A DNA stretch of 64,000 bases from Brevibacterium moorei (GCF_024580735.1 NZ_JANIJX010000002.1:124001-188000); one strand, 5' to 3'. Positions 8,682 through 16,695 are shown, numbered from the stretch's first letter. A program made the numbers and translations. The notes: generated from the sequence alone by a model not told the origin.

Positions 8682-10351
8682 CGGCACAGCGCCGTGTGGA
8701 TCTCCTGGATCCTGGGCCGCGTCAGATGGCCGGGATTGGCCCGGCCGACGGCCAGGGCGTCCAGGCCCTCGGCATCCAGCTCGGCTGCGAGCTCGGCGAT
8801 TGCGGTGAGGGCGTCGACGCGGCCGTCGAACCGGCGGGACAACCGCTCGAGGGCAGCGGCCACACCGGCAGTCTGCGCGGCGTCGAGCAGCTGGCCCACC
8901 GCAGACATGTCGATCGACTCGCGGCCCAGCTGGATCTCCCCCAGGCCGCGGGCGCGCGCCGGTTTGCGCTTATCGGCGGGTTCCAGCGCGCCGGCGACCG
9001 GCACCCGTCGGCCCGAGGTGGCGAACAGCCCCGCGATCGTGGTCTCGTTTGCGGCGGCCTCCCCCGGCGCAGGCCGCTCGGCGTGGGCGGCTGCGATCTC
9101 CCTGGCGCGCGCAGTGACCTCGGCAGGGACATAGGCGTCCATCGCCACCACGGTGTCGGCCACTGCGAAGAAGGCCCCGGAGCCGCCGGCGACCAGCACT
9201 GTGGACACCCCCGCCTGTTCGTACAGGGGCCGGATCCGGTCGACGAAGGGGGTGATCGGCTCACGGTCGGCCGGGATGAGTTCGCGCATCCGCTCGTCGC
9301 GGATCATGAAGTTCGTCGCCGAGGTGTCCTCGTCGATCAGCAGCGCGCTCGTCCCGGCGGTGACGGCCTCGACCAGATTGGCCGCCTGCGAGGTCGACCC
9401 CGAGGCATTCGTGGTGGAGAAATCGCGGGTGTCGGCACCCGAGGGCAGACCGGAGATGAACGGGGAGATGTCCACACCGGTCACCGCCCGGCCGTCCTCG
9501 GCGCGAATGGCCGCGGCATCGTCGACCGTGAGGACCCATTCGCGGCCATCGCCTGCGATATGCGGGTAGACGCCGCGCTCCAGGGCGCGCAGCAGCGTCG
9601 ATTTTCCGTGATAGCCACCGCCGACGATCACGGTGATGCCCACGGGCACTCCCATTCCGGTGACCGTGCGTCCGCTGGGCAGTTCGAAGGTGCAGCGCAG
9701 CGAATCGGGTGAGGTGAAGGGCACTGCACCGCGGGCCAGTGGCAGGTCGGAATCGCCGGAGCGCCGCGGCAGGATCGCCCCGTCACCGACGAAGGCCACC
9801 AGGCCGCGTTCGCGCAGGGCCCGGCGCAGTGCCTGTTGATCGCGGTACAGCGCGACGTGCGCGGCCAATGCCGCATGGTCCAGGTTCTCGTACAGCAGGC
9901 CGGCGCGAGCGGCCGCCGGCAGTTCGCGGGTCAGCAGGCGTTCGGCCTCGCGGCCCTTGATGCGCCGACCGGCGGCAGGCAGTTGGACCGATAGACGGGC
10001 CTCGACGAAGTCCGGGGCGATGAGCACATTGGTCCGCTCCAGCACCTCCTGACCCACCCGGCCCACGCCGATCGCCCGGTTGCCGATGGCCGCTTCGAAG
10101 GCGCGGGTGAGGAAGTCCGCGGTGGCGATGCGGCCCTCGCGGTCGTCGATGAGGTGGGAGGGAATGGCGGCGTCGCGGATGTCGAAGGCCGCGCGCATGA
10201 GCGAGGGTGGGGCGTAGGGGTCCGTCTGCACCTTGTCGATGGAGACGATCACATCGCCGAAGTCGAAGTCCCCGCGCAGTTCTTTATATCCCCCGTAGCT
10301 GCGCCCGTCCAGGCGACGCAGCAGTTCGGTCAGGTGGTGGTCGGATCGCAT
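8645..10351 (-). CDS. PF09818-type predicted ABC-class ATPase
   Basis: A 568-aa ATPase of the family annotated as predicted ABC-class ATPase. The P-loop is GGGYHGKSTLL (about residue 220). The family segments ISPFISGLPSG and FSTTNASGSTSQAANLVEA follow, and LLIDEDTSATNFMIRDERM is the Walker B region. The start at ATG 10351 (MRSDHHLTELLRRLDG) is supported by GGAGG seven bases upstream; the longer frame runs through the tRNA-Pro and its terminator, so I reject it. The cellular role is unknown. Confidence 0.88.
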   Translation of the reverse strand: MRSDHHLTELLRRLDGRSYGGYKELRGDFDFGDVIVSIDKVQTDPYAPPSLMRAAFDIRDAAIPSHLIDDREGRIATADFLTRAFEAAIGNRAIGVGRVGQEVLERTNVLIAPDFVEARLSVQLPAAGRRIKGREAERLLTRELPAAARAGLLYENLDHAALAAHVALYRDQQALRRALRERGLVAFVGDGAILPRRSGDSDLPLARGAVPFTSPDSLRCTFELPSGRTVTGMGVPVGITVIVGGGYHGKSTLLRALERGVYPHIAGDGREWVLTVDDAAAIRAEDGRAVTGVDISPFISGLPSGADTRDFSTTNASGSTSQAANLVEAVTAGTSALLIDEDTSATNFMIRDERMRELIPADREPITPFVDRIRPLYEQAGVSTVLVAGGSGAFFAVADTVVAMDAYVPAEVTARAREIAAAHAERPAPGEAAANETTIAGLFATSGRRVPVAGALEPADKRKPARARGLGEIQLGRESIDMSAVGQLLDAAQTAGVAAALERLSRRFDGRVDALTAIAELAAELDAEGLDALAVGRANPGHLTRPRIQEIHTALCRYRGLRLSAARQ

Positions 10352-10380
10352 GCCTGCCTCCGTGGAGTATGAGTCTGGGG

Positions 10381-10412
10381 AAAACAAAAACCCCGGGTCC
10401 GAAGACCCAGGG
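10381..10412 (-). terminator. Rho-independent terminator of tRNA-Pro
   Basis: On the minus strand a 9-bp stem (one U-G pair) with a stable UUCG loop is followed by TTTTTGTTTT. This is a textbook intrinsic terminator just downstream of tRNA-Pro. Confidence 0.93.
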
Positions 10413-10418
10413 TATCTG

Positions 10419-10492
10419 TCGGGATAGCGGGATTTGAACCCACGACCTCCTCGTCCCGAACGAGGCGCGCTACCAACCTGCGCCATATCCCG
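10419..10492 (-). tRNA. tRNA-Pro (anticodon CGG)
   Basis: On the minus strand CGGGATATGGCGCAG begins a full cloverleaf. The acceptor arm CGGGATA pairs with TATCCCG, the anticodon arm has loop TTCGGGA (anticodon CGG), and the T-arm contains GGTTCAAATCC. Discriminator base A; no CCA is encoded. Confidence 0.96.
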
Positions 10493-10650
10493 TATTCACT
10501 TCTCATTGCCGTGCTTGGCAACGAATAAAACAATATCCGGTCCCAGGGTGCCGCGCAAATCGAGACGGCCCGATTCGACCCAAAGTGAGCAAGCACACGT
10601 TTGTAGGGTGATTATCGGGGAGCCGCCGGCGGTGCCGATAGGATCGCCCT

Positions 10651-11241
10651 ATGGCATTGACCCGCGCCCTCATCACCGACGCCGCCCTGGCGATCCTCAC
10701 CGAGTTCGGCCTGGGCGATCTGTCCATGCGCAGACTGGCCCGCGACCTGGGCGTGCAACCCTCGGCACTGTACTGGCACGTGAAGAACAAACAGGACGTG
10801 TTCGTCCTGCTGGCCGAACGCATGTCCGCACAGGTCGATTCCCTGCAGGGTGGTTCGCGACAGGGCGGCCCGAACACCGAGACGCAGACCGGGATCGCCG
10901 AGGCGCTCGCGGCATTGCGCACGGTGTTGCTGCGCTACCGCGACGGTGCGGAGATCTTCACTGTCGCCTACGCTCAGGCCGGCACCGAGGTCCTGCCCGG
11001 CACACTGACCGCAGCGGCGGCAGCCGCGGACCGGACCGGCGAGGTCGACGCGTGGATCGGCTATGTGCTGGGGCTGACCGCGATCGAACAGAATCGGGAC
11101 CTGCTGGCCCGGCTGGACACAGGGCCCGGTTCGGCTGCGCGCGCAGCGGCGAGGAACTCCTCGCCGCTCGGAACGCCCAGCGCCGAGGAGGTCTTCGCCG
11201 CCGGACTGCAGAGGCTGGTCGGCACCGCCTCCGAGGCCTGA
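10651..11241 (+). CDS. TetR/AcrR-family transcriptional regulator
   Basis: A 196-aa regulator. The N-terminal HTH is classical: LITDAALAILTEFGLGDLSMRRLARDLGVQPSALYWHVKNKQDVF. The remainder is an all-helical ligand-binding and dimer domain. It lies alone between two tRNA genes, so its target is not evident. Confidence 0.92.
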   Translation: MALTRALITDAALAILTEFGLGDLSMRRLARDLGVQPSALYWHVKNKQDVFVLLAERMSAQVDSLQGGSRQGGPNTETQTGIAEALAALRTVLLRYRDGAEIFTVAYAQAGTEVLPGTLTAAAAAADRTGEVDAWIGYVLGLTAIEQNRDLLARLDTGPGSAARAAARNSSPLGTPSAEEVFAAGLQRLVGTASEA

Positions 11242-11289
11242 CTCCGCTTTTGGCGGTCCACCACACCTGTGGCATACTTGGTTTCCGTT

Positions 11290-11363
11290 GGGCCTATAGC
11301 TCAGTTGGCTAGAGCACCTCGTTTACACCGAGGGGGTCGGGGGTTCAAGTCCCTCTGGGCCCA
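11290..11363 (+). tRNA. tRNA-Val (anticodon UAC), prophage integration target
   Basis: GGGCCTATAGCTCAGTTGG begins a full cloverleaf with acceptor pairing GGGCCTA/TGGGCCC, anticodon loop TTTACAC (anticodon TAC) and T-loop GGTTCAAGTCC. No CCA is encoded. A phage integrase gene begins 0.5 kb downstream, pointing to the 3' half of this gene as attB/attL. Confidence 0.96.
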
Positions 11364-11366
11364 CCC
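11325..11366 (+). other. Probable attL core within the 3' end of tRNA-Val
   Basis: Tyrosine integrases commonly use tRNA 3' halves as attachment sites, and phage genes start directly after this tRNA. The exact core cannot be set because the second copy (attR) is outside the window. Confidence 0.6.
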
Positions 11367-11470
11367 AGTAATTCCGGGGCTGGCGGCGGTTCGCCGCCGT
11401 TGGGCGCGGATGTGAATGGCGCAGAAATGGCGCAAAGGGCGCACTTCCAAGCTCCTCTCATCCGCGGCAT

Positions 11471-11486
11471 TTATAGTATAAATATG
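11471..11486 (+). promoter_or_regulatory. Promoter-like element TTATAGTATAA, copy 0
   Basis: TTATAGTATAA at 11471-11481 is the first of seven copies in the prophage. It lies 21 bases upstream of the small HTH gene. The usual TTGCC -35-like box and the GC hairpin seen at other copies are absent here. Confidence 0.6.
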
Positions 11487-11501
11487 ATGTACGGAGAGGT
11501 T

Positions 11502-11900
11502 ATGCCAGGCGGACGCCCGAAGGTCACTGAGGTCTCCCCCGAGTGGGAGAAGCACCTGAAGGTAGTGCGTAACCTCCACGCGCAGTACATGGACGCGGAC
11601 CTTTTAGCCGACACAGTGAAGTCCATGATCGCTGAAGACAACGGGATCAAGCCTTCCAGCGTCACCCGGGCGAAATACCCGGAATATGCGAAAATTGCGA
11701 AGCGGCGGGAACGGATTGCCGACGACCGCGCAGCCGCCATGCAGGCCGCGGTGGATGCGGGTGTGTCCATGTACCGGATCGCCAAGGAATGCGGGTTCAA
11801 ATCCGGGTCTGCACACGTCGCCAATGTCCTGAAGGGCCGGGCCCGCACTCGGGCGCGCCACGCTCAGCAGTCATCCGAGGAGTTCCCGGACGAGGGCTGA
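11502..11900 (+). CDS. Small HTH-containing prophage protein of unknown function
   Basis: A 132-aa basic protein. Start ATG 11502 (MPGGRPKV) has GGAGAG eight bases upstream. Residues 85-115 (AAVDAGVSMYRIAKECGFKSGSAHVANVLKG) resemble a helix-turn-helix. It sits between the attachment site and the integrase, convergent with the integrase and overlapping its 3' end by 30 bp, with its own TTATAGTATAA promoter-like element. Such a place suits a gene expressed in the lysogen, but the role is unknown. Confidence 0.7.
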   Translation: MPGGRPKVTEVSPEWEKHLKVVRNLHAQYMDADLLADTVKSMIAEDNGIKPSSVTRAKYPEYAKIAKRRERIADDRAAAMQAAVDAGVSMYRIAKECGFKSGSAHVANVLKGRARTRARHAQQSSEEFPDEG

Positions 11901-12911
11901 CGGTTCCTCAGCCAGGTGGGCGTAGCGTTGCGTCGTCGTGACGGACCGGTGCCCGAGCATCTTCCCGACCTCCAACAGGGGGACGCCGCCCTGCACCAGC
12001 CATGACGCAAACGTATGGCGGAGGTCGTGAATCCTGAACGGCTCCACTCCCGCCGCCTCCGTGGCGCGGGTGAGAGCCAGGCGGAACGATTTGGCTGCCA
12101 GGCGGCCGCCGCCCGGGCCGGTGAAGATCGGGGACGTGTGCGGCAACTCCTCCATGATCCACTCCGGGACGGGGACCGTGCGCGGCTTCTTGCTCTTCGG
12201 GTAGGGCTTAACCTGTCTGGTCTGCCTAACCCACGTCTTGCTGACCCGTACCGTCTTCCGTCGGGGGTCTATGTCGGACCAATCAAGCGCCACCAGCTCA
12301 CCCCATCGGAGGCCCGTGTACGCCAGGGTGTAGACCACTATGGCGCGCTGCTGCTCCAGCTGGCTCGCCACCGCCTGCACCTCCTCGCGGGTGAGGTATC
12401 GTTCGTTGTCTTCTTCTCCCCCGCCGATGGCGATGTTGGTGGCGGGGTTCATGTCGATGTGTCCCGCGCGGACGGCCGCGGTCATGCTGGAGGAAAGCAC
12501 GTTGAGGATGCGCGCGACAGTCTTGGGTCGTAGCGGTTGGAGGCTGGTTGCGGCCTTGCCTTCGCGCAGCTGAGTCACCCACTGCTGGACGTCGTGGGGG
12601 CCGATGGATACCAGGCGGGCTTTCCCCCATTTGGGGCGGATATGCCGCGCGATGAACTGCTTGTCGGCCCGGGCGGTGGCGTCTTCGACCACGCGGGTCT
12701 TCAGCCATTCGTCGCACCAGGCGCTCCAGGTGAGTTTGCTGTCTCCGGTCTCCCAACCGCGCCTACGGGCTGTGGCCTCTTGGAGGGTGGCCGCGCGTAT
12801 TGCGGCCTCTTTGTGGGGCCAGGGGCCGCCCCTGGCGGTGTGGAGGTTGCCGAGGGCGTCACGGTAGCGGGCGGACCAGCGGCCGGAGGTTGTGCGGCGG
12901 GCGTAGGCCAT
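11871..12911 (-). CDS. int: Prophage integrase (tyrosine recombinase)
   Basis: A 346-aa integrase. The N-terminal MAYARRTTSGRWSARYRD is an arm-type DNA-binding beta-sheet region. The core-binding helices and catalytic domain follow: Arg in YTGLRWGELVALDW, HDLRHTFAS (His-x-x-Arg), GHRSVTTTQRYAHL with His and the nucleophile Tyr. All key residues are present. The start ATG 12911 overlaps the TAA of the repressor gene (TAATG); the longer upstream frame is the repressor's shadow. Expression is therefore tied to the repressor transcript. Confidence 0.95.
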   Translation of the reverse strand: MAYARRTTSGRWSARYRDALGNLHTARGGPWPHKEAAIRAATLQEATARRRGWETGDSKLTWSAWCDEWLKTRVVEDATARADKQFIARHIRPKWGKARLVSIGPHDVQQWVTQLREGKAATSLQPLRPKTVARILNVLSSSMTAAVRAGHIDMNPATNIAIGGGEEDNERYLTREEVQAVASQLEQQRAIVVYTLAYTGLRWGELVALDWSDIDPRRKTVRVSKTWVRQTRQVKPYPKSKKPRTVPVPEWIMEELPHTSPIFTGPGGGRLAAKSFRLALTRATEAAGVEPFRIHDLRHTFASWLVQGGVPLLEVGKMLGHRSVTTTQRYAHLAEEPSALVRELLG

Positions 12912-13216
12912 TAGGATGCCCGGTCTTCGAGGTCGCGGATGCGGCGGCGGAGTTCGTCTAGGAGGACGTCTGAGGGTATGGCTGAGAGGCCGCGGGAGGG
13001 TGGGCCGGTGAGGTCGTCGGGTCGGAGGTATCCGGCGGCTACGAGGGCTTCCGCGCGGCTGGCTCCGTAGGCGTCTGCGAAGGCGATGACGGATTCGACG
13101 CTGGGGGTGACGGTTCGCCATTTGGACACGGTGACGTATGAGCGGCCGGTGGTCCGCGCTATGTCTGCGTTGCTGGCTCCGCCGCTGGTTTCTCGCATCC
13201 AGTTTGTCCAAGTCAC
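12911..13216 (-). CDS. Prophage repressor-like HTH (XRE) protein
   Basis: A 101-aa protein with an N-terminal HTH (SNADIARTTGRSYVTVSKWRTVTPSVESVIAFADAYG) of the XRE class. GTG start at 13216. It diverges from the Cro-like gene at 13377, and three matching operators lie between them, the classic layout of a lysis/lysogeny switch. It is co-transcribed with int. It lacks a cleavable LexA-like domain, so induction by self-cleavage is not expected. Confidence 0.82.
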   Translation of the reverse strand: MTWTNWMRETSGGASNADIARTTGRSYVTVSKWRTVTPSVESVIAFADAYGASRAEALVAAGYLRPDDLTGPPSRGLSAIPSDVLLDELRRRIRDLEDRAS

Positions 13217-13228
13217 CCCGCCATTGTA

Positions 13229-13246
13229 CTTAGCGCGGACACTAAG
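13229..13246. promoter_or_regulatory. Switch operator O1
   Basis: CTTAGCGCGGACACTAAG, a dyad with outer arms CTTAG/CTAAG, lies 12 bp before the repressor start. It matches the operators at 13317-13334 and 13341-13358. Confidence 0.75.
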
Positions 13247-13316
13247 ACCTATACGCGCCCGCCCGCAGCTTCTCCCTAATAACTACGGGTGTGGGGGCGG
13301 TTGCGCATGACGTTTG

Positions 13317-13334
13317 CGTTAGTGTTTACGCTAA
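13317..13334. promoter_or_regulatory. Switch operator O2 (inverted orientation)
   Basis: CGTTAGTGTTTACGCTAA is the reverse complement of the 13341 site apart from its outermost bases. With O3 it flanks an AT-rich stretch (AATATAGA) that probably holds the early promoter. Confidence 0.75.
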
Positions 13335-13340
13335 TATAGA

Positions 13341-13358
13341 CTTAGCGTAAACACTAAG
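13341..13358. promoter_or_regulatory. Switch operator O3
   Basis: CTTAGCGTAAACACTAAG lies directly before the ribosome-binding site (CGGAGGTG) of the Cro-like gene. Shared with O1 and O2. Confidence 0.75.
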
Positions 13359-13376
13359 AACGGAGGTGAAAAACAC

Positions 13377-13616
13377 ATGCGTTACCGGATGCAGCTCAAC
13401 CGCGAGGCCTTCAACGCCTTGCGCGAATCCCGCCGGTGGAGGACTCAAGAGGAGGCCGCCAAGGCGATGGGGATCAACCCAACAACCCTCAGCAACGCCC
13501 TCACTGGCCGCGTTGGCGTTGGCGCGGACTTCATCGGCAAGGTCTCCGCTCAGTTCCCCGGCCTCCCCATCGACCGCCTGGTCACCGTGGTCTCCGACCT
13601 GGAGGAGGCGGCATGA
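13377..13616 (+). CDS. Cro-like HTH (XRE) protein
   Basis: A 79-aa HTH protein with segment WRTQEEAAKAMGINPTTLSNALTGRVGVG. It is the first rightward gene after the operator block and has a strong CGGAGGTG site. It is the natural counterpart of the divergent repressor and opens the early transcript. Confidence 0.85.
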   Translation: MRYRMQLNREAFNALRESRRWRTQEEAAKAMGINPTTLSNALTGRVGVGADFIGKVSAQFPGLPIDRLVTVVSDLEEAA

Positions 13617-13687
13617 TCAGCCCCGAAAAAACGAATGGCCCCCTGTCCTACCAGGAGGCCACCCAGACCCCGAAAGGATCGAAATGA
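13613..13687 (+). CDS. Possible 24-aa translationally coupled mini-ORF
   Basis: A 24-residue frame (starts MISPEKTNGP) begins at an ATG overlapping the Cro-like stop and ends in a TGA overlapping the next ATG (ATGA at both ends). This makes an unbroken translational chain; whether the peptide itself has a role is unknown. Confidence 0.35.
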   Translation: MISPEKTNGPLSYQEATQTPKGSK

Positions 13688-13995
13688 ACACCCCCAGCAT
13701 ACCAACCGCAACACCAGCCACGGCCCCTGATTCTTTGCCCTCACCGACGCATAACCCGCAGGTTACGGTGCAGCGCCTGGCGTTCGATCAGCTCGCCATG
13801 ATCGCTGAAGAAGCCGGGTTCACCCTCCCGGCCGCGGACCCGAAGAACTACCCCACCCTGTACGCGCTGGGCATGAGCCTGTCGGCCACCACGCGGGCCC
13901 TCCCCTACCCAGAGGAGCCGGAACTGCCAATCAGCGGGGATGCCGTCGCCCGACTGCGCGCGGCCGCCGCCCTCACCGCAGGGGCGCGGGCATGA
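13684..13995 (+). CDS. Early phage protein, unknown
   Basis: A 103-aa protein with a Ser/Thr/Pro-rich start and a helical remainder (LAMIAEEAGFTLPAADPKNYPTLYALG). AAAGGA precedes ATG 13684. The 7-6-7 palindrome copy at 13749-13768 lies inside its coding sequence. No family recognised. Stop and next start overlap (ATGA). Confidence 0.7.
   Translation: MNTPSIPTATPATAPDSLPSPTHNPQVTVQRLAFDQLAMIAEEAGFTLPAADPKNYPTLYALGMSLSATTRALPYPEEPELPISGDAVARLRAAAALTAGARA
13749..13768. repeat. 7-6-7 palindrome, copy F
   Basis: GCATAACCCGCAGGTTACGG is the only copy inside a clear coding region; seven arm positions match the family consensus GCGTAAC-N6-GTTACGC on each side with minor changes. Confidence 0.55.
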
Positions 13996-14192
13996 ACCCG
14001 GCCAAGACCTACCGCGCCCGACGGGCGTTCGGCCTGTGGGCCCCGATGGTTCTGGCCGGGGCCGCGGCCACCTGGTATCTGGCAGTCCACGCGGGCCCCA
14101 GCAACATCGTCGTTCTCCCCGCCGTCACCGTCCTGGCCGTCGGCGCAGTCATGTGTTGGAAGGAGGCGACCGGCCGTGGATCGGATCGCTGA
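13992..14192 (+). CDS. Small membrane protein, unknown
   Basis: A 66-aa protein with two hydrophobic segments (about residues 15-32 and 38-54) and a charged C-terminus. It overlaps its upstream neighbour (ATGA) and the next gene. It would sit in the host inner membrane; function unknown. Confidence 0.7.
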   Translation: MNPAKTYRARRAFGLWAPMVLAGAAATWYLAVHAGPSNIVVLPAVTVLAVGAVMCWKEATGRGSDR

Positions 14193-14304
14193 GTGGAATG
14201 AGGAATGCGCCTACGAAGAGGCCCTGGACGCTCTGGATGAGCGGGCGGACTTCGACGCTTGGGCCGATGAGTACGCGGACGCGGAAAGGGAGTGGCGGCA
14301 ATGA
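14176..14304 (+). CDS. Very acidic 42-aa protein, unknown
   Basis: GTG start with GGAGG about nine bases upstream. The 42 residues are strongly acidic (LDERADFDAWADEYADAE). The stop overlaps the excisionase-like ATG. Small acidic phage proteins may mimic DNA or bind basic proteins, but here that is speculation. Confidence 0.55.
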   Translation: MDRIAEWNEECAYEEALDALDERADFDAWADEYADAEREWRQ

Positions 14305-14489
14305 CCGACGAACTCATGACCGTGCAGGAGGCGGCCGCGTTCACGAAGTTCTCCGAACGCACGCTGCAACGCCTGTTCCAGCAGCAGGTGATCGACGCCC
14401 GCCAGCCCACCGGCCCGGGCGGGCAATGGAGGGTCTGGCGGGCGGACCTGGAGGACTGGGTTAACGGCGGCCGAGGAATGCCCCAATGA
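14301..14489 (+). CDS. Excisionase-like HTH protein
   Basis: A 62-aa winged-helix protein of the MerR/excisionase (HTH_17) class: MTVQEAAAFTKFSERTLQRLFQQQVIDARQ, then a wing with WRVWRADLEDWV. This family includes recombination directionality factors. Its 3' end overlaps the convergent HTH gene by 29 bp. Confidence 0.8.
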   Translation: MTDELMTVQEAAAFTKFSERTLQRLFQQQVIDARQPTGPGGQWRVWRADLEDWVNGGRGMPQ

Positions 14490-14805
14490 CTGCCAGCACC
14501 ACGTCCCGTTCGGACCGGGTTAGCAGGTTCACGTCGCGCGGCAGTTCCGATGCGAAGTCCCCGTGGTATTCGTGCCCGGCGGCTTCCATCACCTCATCGA
14601 CCGGGAGTTTCAGGACCGCGGCCAGCGCTTCGATCCGTTCAGCGGTGAGGTTGATCTGGTTGACGCGGACCTTGTTGATCGTCGTCGCGGAAATGTCGAT
14701 TCCGCGTTTCGCGGCTTCCAGCCCGGCTTGGCGTCCGGACCAGCCGAGTTCCTGTAATCGCGCTTCAACGAGAGCGCTCAGTGATTCAAATTTTGTCTTA
14801 CCCAC
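14461..14805 (-). CDS. Second prophage HTH (XRE) regulator
   Basis: A 114-aa protein on the minus strand with XRE-like HTH RQAGLEAAKRGIDISATTINKVRVNQINLTAERIEALAAVL. GTG start at 14805, only 22 bases from the divergent exonuclease ATG, so it probably controls the recombination/replication operon. A good ribosome-binding site is lacking. It is the only leftward gene between the switch and the right edge. Confidence 0.8.
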   Translation of the reverse strand: MGKTKFESLSALVEARLQELGWSGRQAGLEAAKRGIDISATTINKVRVNQINLTAERIEALAAVLKLPVDEVMEAAGHEYHGDFASELPRDVNLLTRSERDVVLAVIGAFLGRR

Positions 14806-14827
14806 ACCACTAGTTTAGGAGGCCGCT

Positions 14828-15802
14828 ATGGCTCTTATCACGACAACTCCGGCTGATATGGCAACTCACTGCCAACTAGTAGCCAATGTCAAGTCGAACA
14901 CACCGGAGTGGGAGGCGGAACGGAACAAGTCACTGGGCTGTTCCGACATGTCCGCCGTGCTCGGATTGAACCCCTGGGCGGACCAGCATTCCGTCTGGAT
15001 GCAGAAGGTCATGGGAGTCAAGACCGCGCACACGTGGCGGTTCGACGTCGGGCACGCGCTGGAGCCCGTCGTGCGGGGAATCTTCCAGGAGGAGACCGGC
15101 CTACAGGTCGATGAGTGCGGGATGCTCCGGTCGATCCCGAACCCGTGGCTGCACTACAGCCCGGATGGGTTGATCGGGGATGATGCGCTGTTCGAGGCGA
15201 AGACAACATCGTGGCACCTGGAGGACGATTGGGCGGATGACCAGGTAGCCGACCATGCCGAGGTGCAGGTGCAGGCCGCTATGGCGGTCACCGGTCGGTC
15301 TCGGGCGTATGTGGCGGCGATGATCGACGGGAATCCTGACCGGTTCCATATCCGTGTGGTGGAGCGGGATGACGCGTTCATCGAGGACATGTTGACGGTG
15401 GCCGAGTTTTTCTGGACCGAGTACGTGCAGAAGAGCGTGGAGCCGCCGTTGACGGGGGCGTCGCTCGGGTGGGCGAAGGAGACCTGGACCCGCCCGGACC
15501 CGGAGGACATTGCGGACATTGGTGACGACGGCCTGCAGCTGTTGGAGGACATGCAGGCCGCGAAGCAGGCGGAGAAGGCTGCGGCGAAGATTGCGGCGGA
15601 CCGGGAGGCGCAGTTGCGGGCCCTGGTGGGTGACCGTGGAGTGATCATGCAAGGCGACAGGAAGTTGGGCACGCTGAAGCGGGTTGTGTCTCACCGGCTG
15701 GATGAGGCGCTGATGGTCGAAGACGGCCTGGACCCGGCGAAGTACAAGAAGGAATCCGCCTACACCCGTTTTTTCTGGGCGGCTAAGAAGAAGACGGCCT
15801 GA
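14828..15802 (+). CDS. YqaJ-family viral recombinase (lambda-exonuclease-like)
   Basis: A 324-aa nuclease. The PD-(D/E)XK fold is visible: RNKSLGCSDMSAVLGLNPWA near residue 35, GHALEPVVRGIFQEETG, then YSPDGLIGDDALFEAKTTSWH carrying the catalytic Asp, Glu and Lys, and the QVQAAMAVTG helix. It degrades one strand of dsDNA to feed the annealing protein RecT encoded next. The C-terminal 80 residues are helical and basic. Confidence 0.92.
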   Translation: MALITTTPADMATHCQLVANVKSNTPEWEAERNKSLGCSDMSAVLGLNPWADQHSVWMQKVMGVKTAHTWRFDVGHALEPVVRGIFQEETGLQVDECGMLRSIPNPWLHYSPDGLIGDDALFEAKTTSWHLEDDWADDQVADHAEVQVQAAMAVTGRSRAYVAAMIDGNPDRFHIRVVERDDAFIEDMLTVAEFFWTEYVQKSVEPPLTGASLGWAKETWTRPDPEDIADIGDDGLQLLEDMQAAKQAEKAAAKIAADREAQLRALVGDRGVIMQGDRKLGTLKRVVSHRLDEALMVEDGLDPAKYKKESAYTRFFWAAKKKTA

Positions 15803-15822
15803 GGGCCAAGAAGGGAACCATC

Positions 15823-16695
15823 ATGGGAAATCACTTGAAGGAGCGGATGCAGTCCGCCAACGCGGACCTGTTGCAGCCGGGCGAACAGAAGCCGGTCGTG
15901 GACCAGCGGGACGGCGCTGAGAGGGAGATTGCGTCCATGCAGTCTCAGCTTGCCGCGCTGATGCCGGACGGTGGGAATGCCAGGCAGATTGTCGCGGACG
16001 CTATCCAGTTGTTCCGCGCGAACCCGAAGCTGCGGCAGTGTGACCCCGTGACCGTGCTGGGCGGTCTCGTCACAATGGCGCAGTTGAACCTCCGCCCGGG
16101 CGTTGGGGGCATGGGTTGGTTGATCCCGATGAACGTGTGGAAGCGCGGCATGGTCGCGCAGCTCATCATCGGTTACCAGGGATACCTGGAGTTGGCCCGC
16201 CGGTCCCCCGCGCTGGGTGACGTGCAGGTGATAGACATTTGCGAGCACGACGACCTGCGGTTCTCCTACGACTACGACCGGTTGGAGCACCGTGTGGACT
16301 GGCAGAATCCGGGCCGCCTGTTGGGCTGGTACACGGTCGTGAAGCTGACCAACGGGACCGTGACGGTGAACCGGCCGTGGACCGTGCAGCAGATGGAAGA
16401 CCACCGGGACAGGTTCGCTATGGCGAAGAAGCGGGACGGCAGCGTGGTGGGCCCGTGGCGGGACAACTTCGAGGCTATGGCCCGCAAGACGATGATCCTC
16501 CAGGCGCTCAAGTACGCGCCCAAGTCGTTCGACCTCCAGCAGGGCTTGTACGCCGACAGTGGGGTGCGGTCGAACACGGAAATGGGGTCGGACGTGTTTG
16601 CTGCGGTGGAGCATCCGGAGTTGGAGCAGCAGCCGGTTGAGGGGGTGATTCAGGATGGTGAAGCGGTCGCAGATCAGCCTGGACAGCCTGGCTGA
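15823..16695 (+). CDS. recT: RecT-family single-strand annealing protein
   Basis: A 290-aa protein of the RecT/RedB type. Recognisable parts are CDPVTVLGGLVTMAQLNLRPG, LIPMNVWKRGMVAQLIIGYQGYLELARRSP and MARKTMILQALKYAPKS near the C-terminal end of the core. It anneals complementary strands after YqaJ resection. It lies 20 bp after the exonuclease gene. Confidence 0.94.
   Translation: MGNHLKERMQSANADLLQPGEQKPVVDQRDGAEREIASMQSQLAALMPDGGNARQIVADAIQLFRANPKLRQCDPVTVLGGLVTMAQLNLRPGVGGMGWLIPMNVWKRGMVAQLIIGYQGYLELARRSPALGDVQVIDICEHDDLRFSYDYDRLEHRVDWQNPGRLLGWYTVVKLTNGTVTVNRPWTVQQMEDHRDRFAMAKKRDGSVVGPWRDNFEAMARKTMILQALKYAPKSFDLQQGLYADSGVRSNTEMGSDVFAAVEHPELEQQPVEGVIQDGEAVADQPGQPG

Noticed and set aside
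10352-10486. 45-residue extension of the PF09818-type ATPase
   Set aside because: It would be translated through the tRNA-Pro gene and its terminator; a good GGAGG site supports ATG 10351.
11330-11366. attR within the window
   Set aside because: No second copy of the tRNA-Val 3' sequence was seen further right; late genes continue to the edge.
12912-13211. N-terminal extension of the integrase by 100 residues
   Set aside because: The stretch is the repressor gene read in another frame, very Arg/Pro-rich; the TAATG coupling at 12911 supports the short start.
13366-13683. Long frame of 209 codons starting at 13366 leading into the 103-aa gene
   Set aside because: Its first half is a shadow of the Cro-like gene; ATG 13684 with AAAGGA is the better start.
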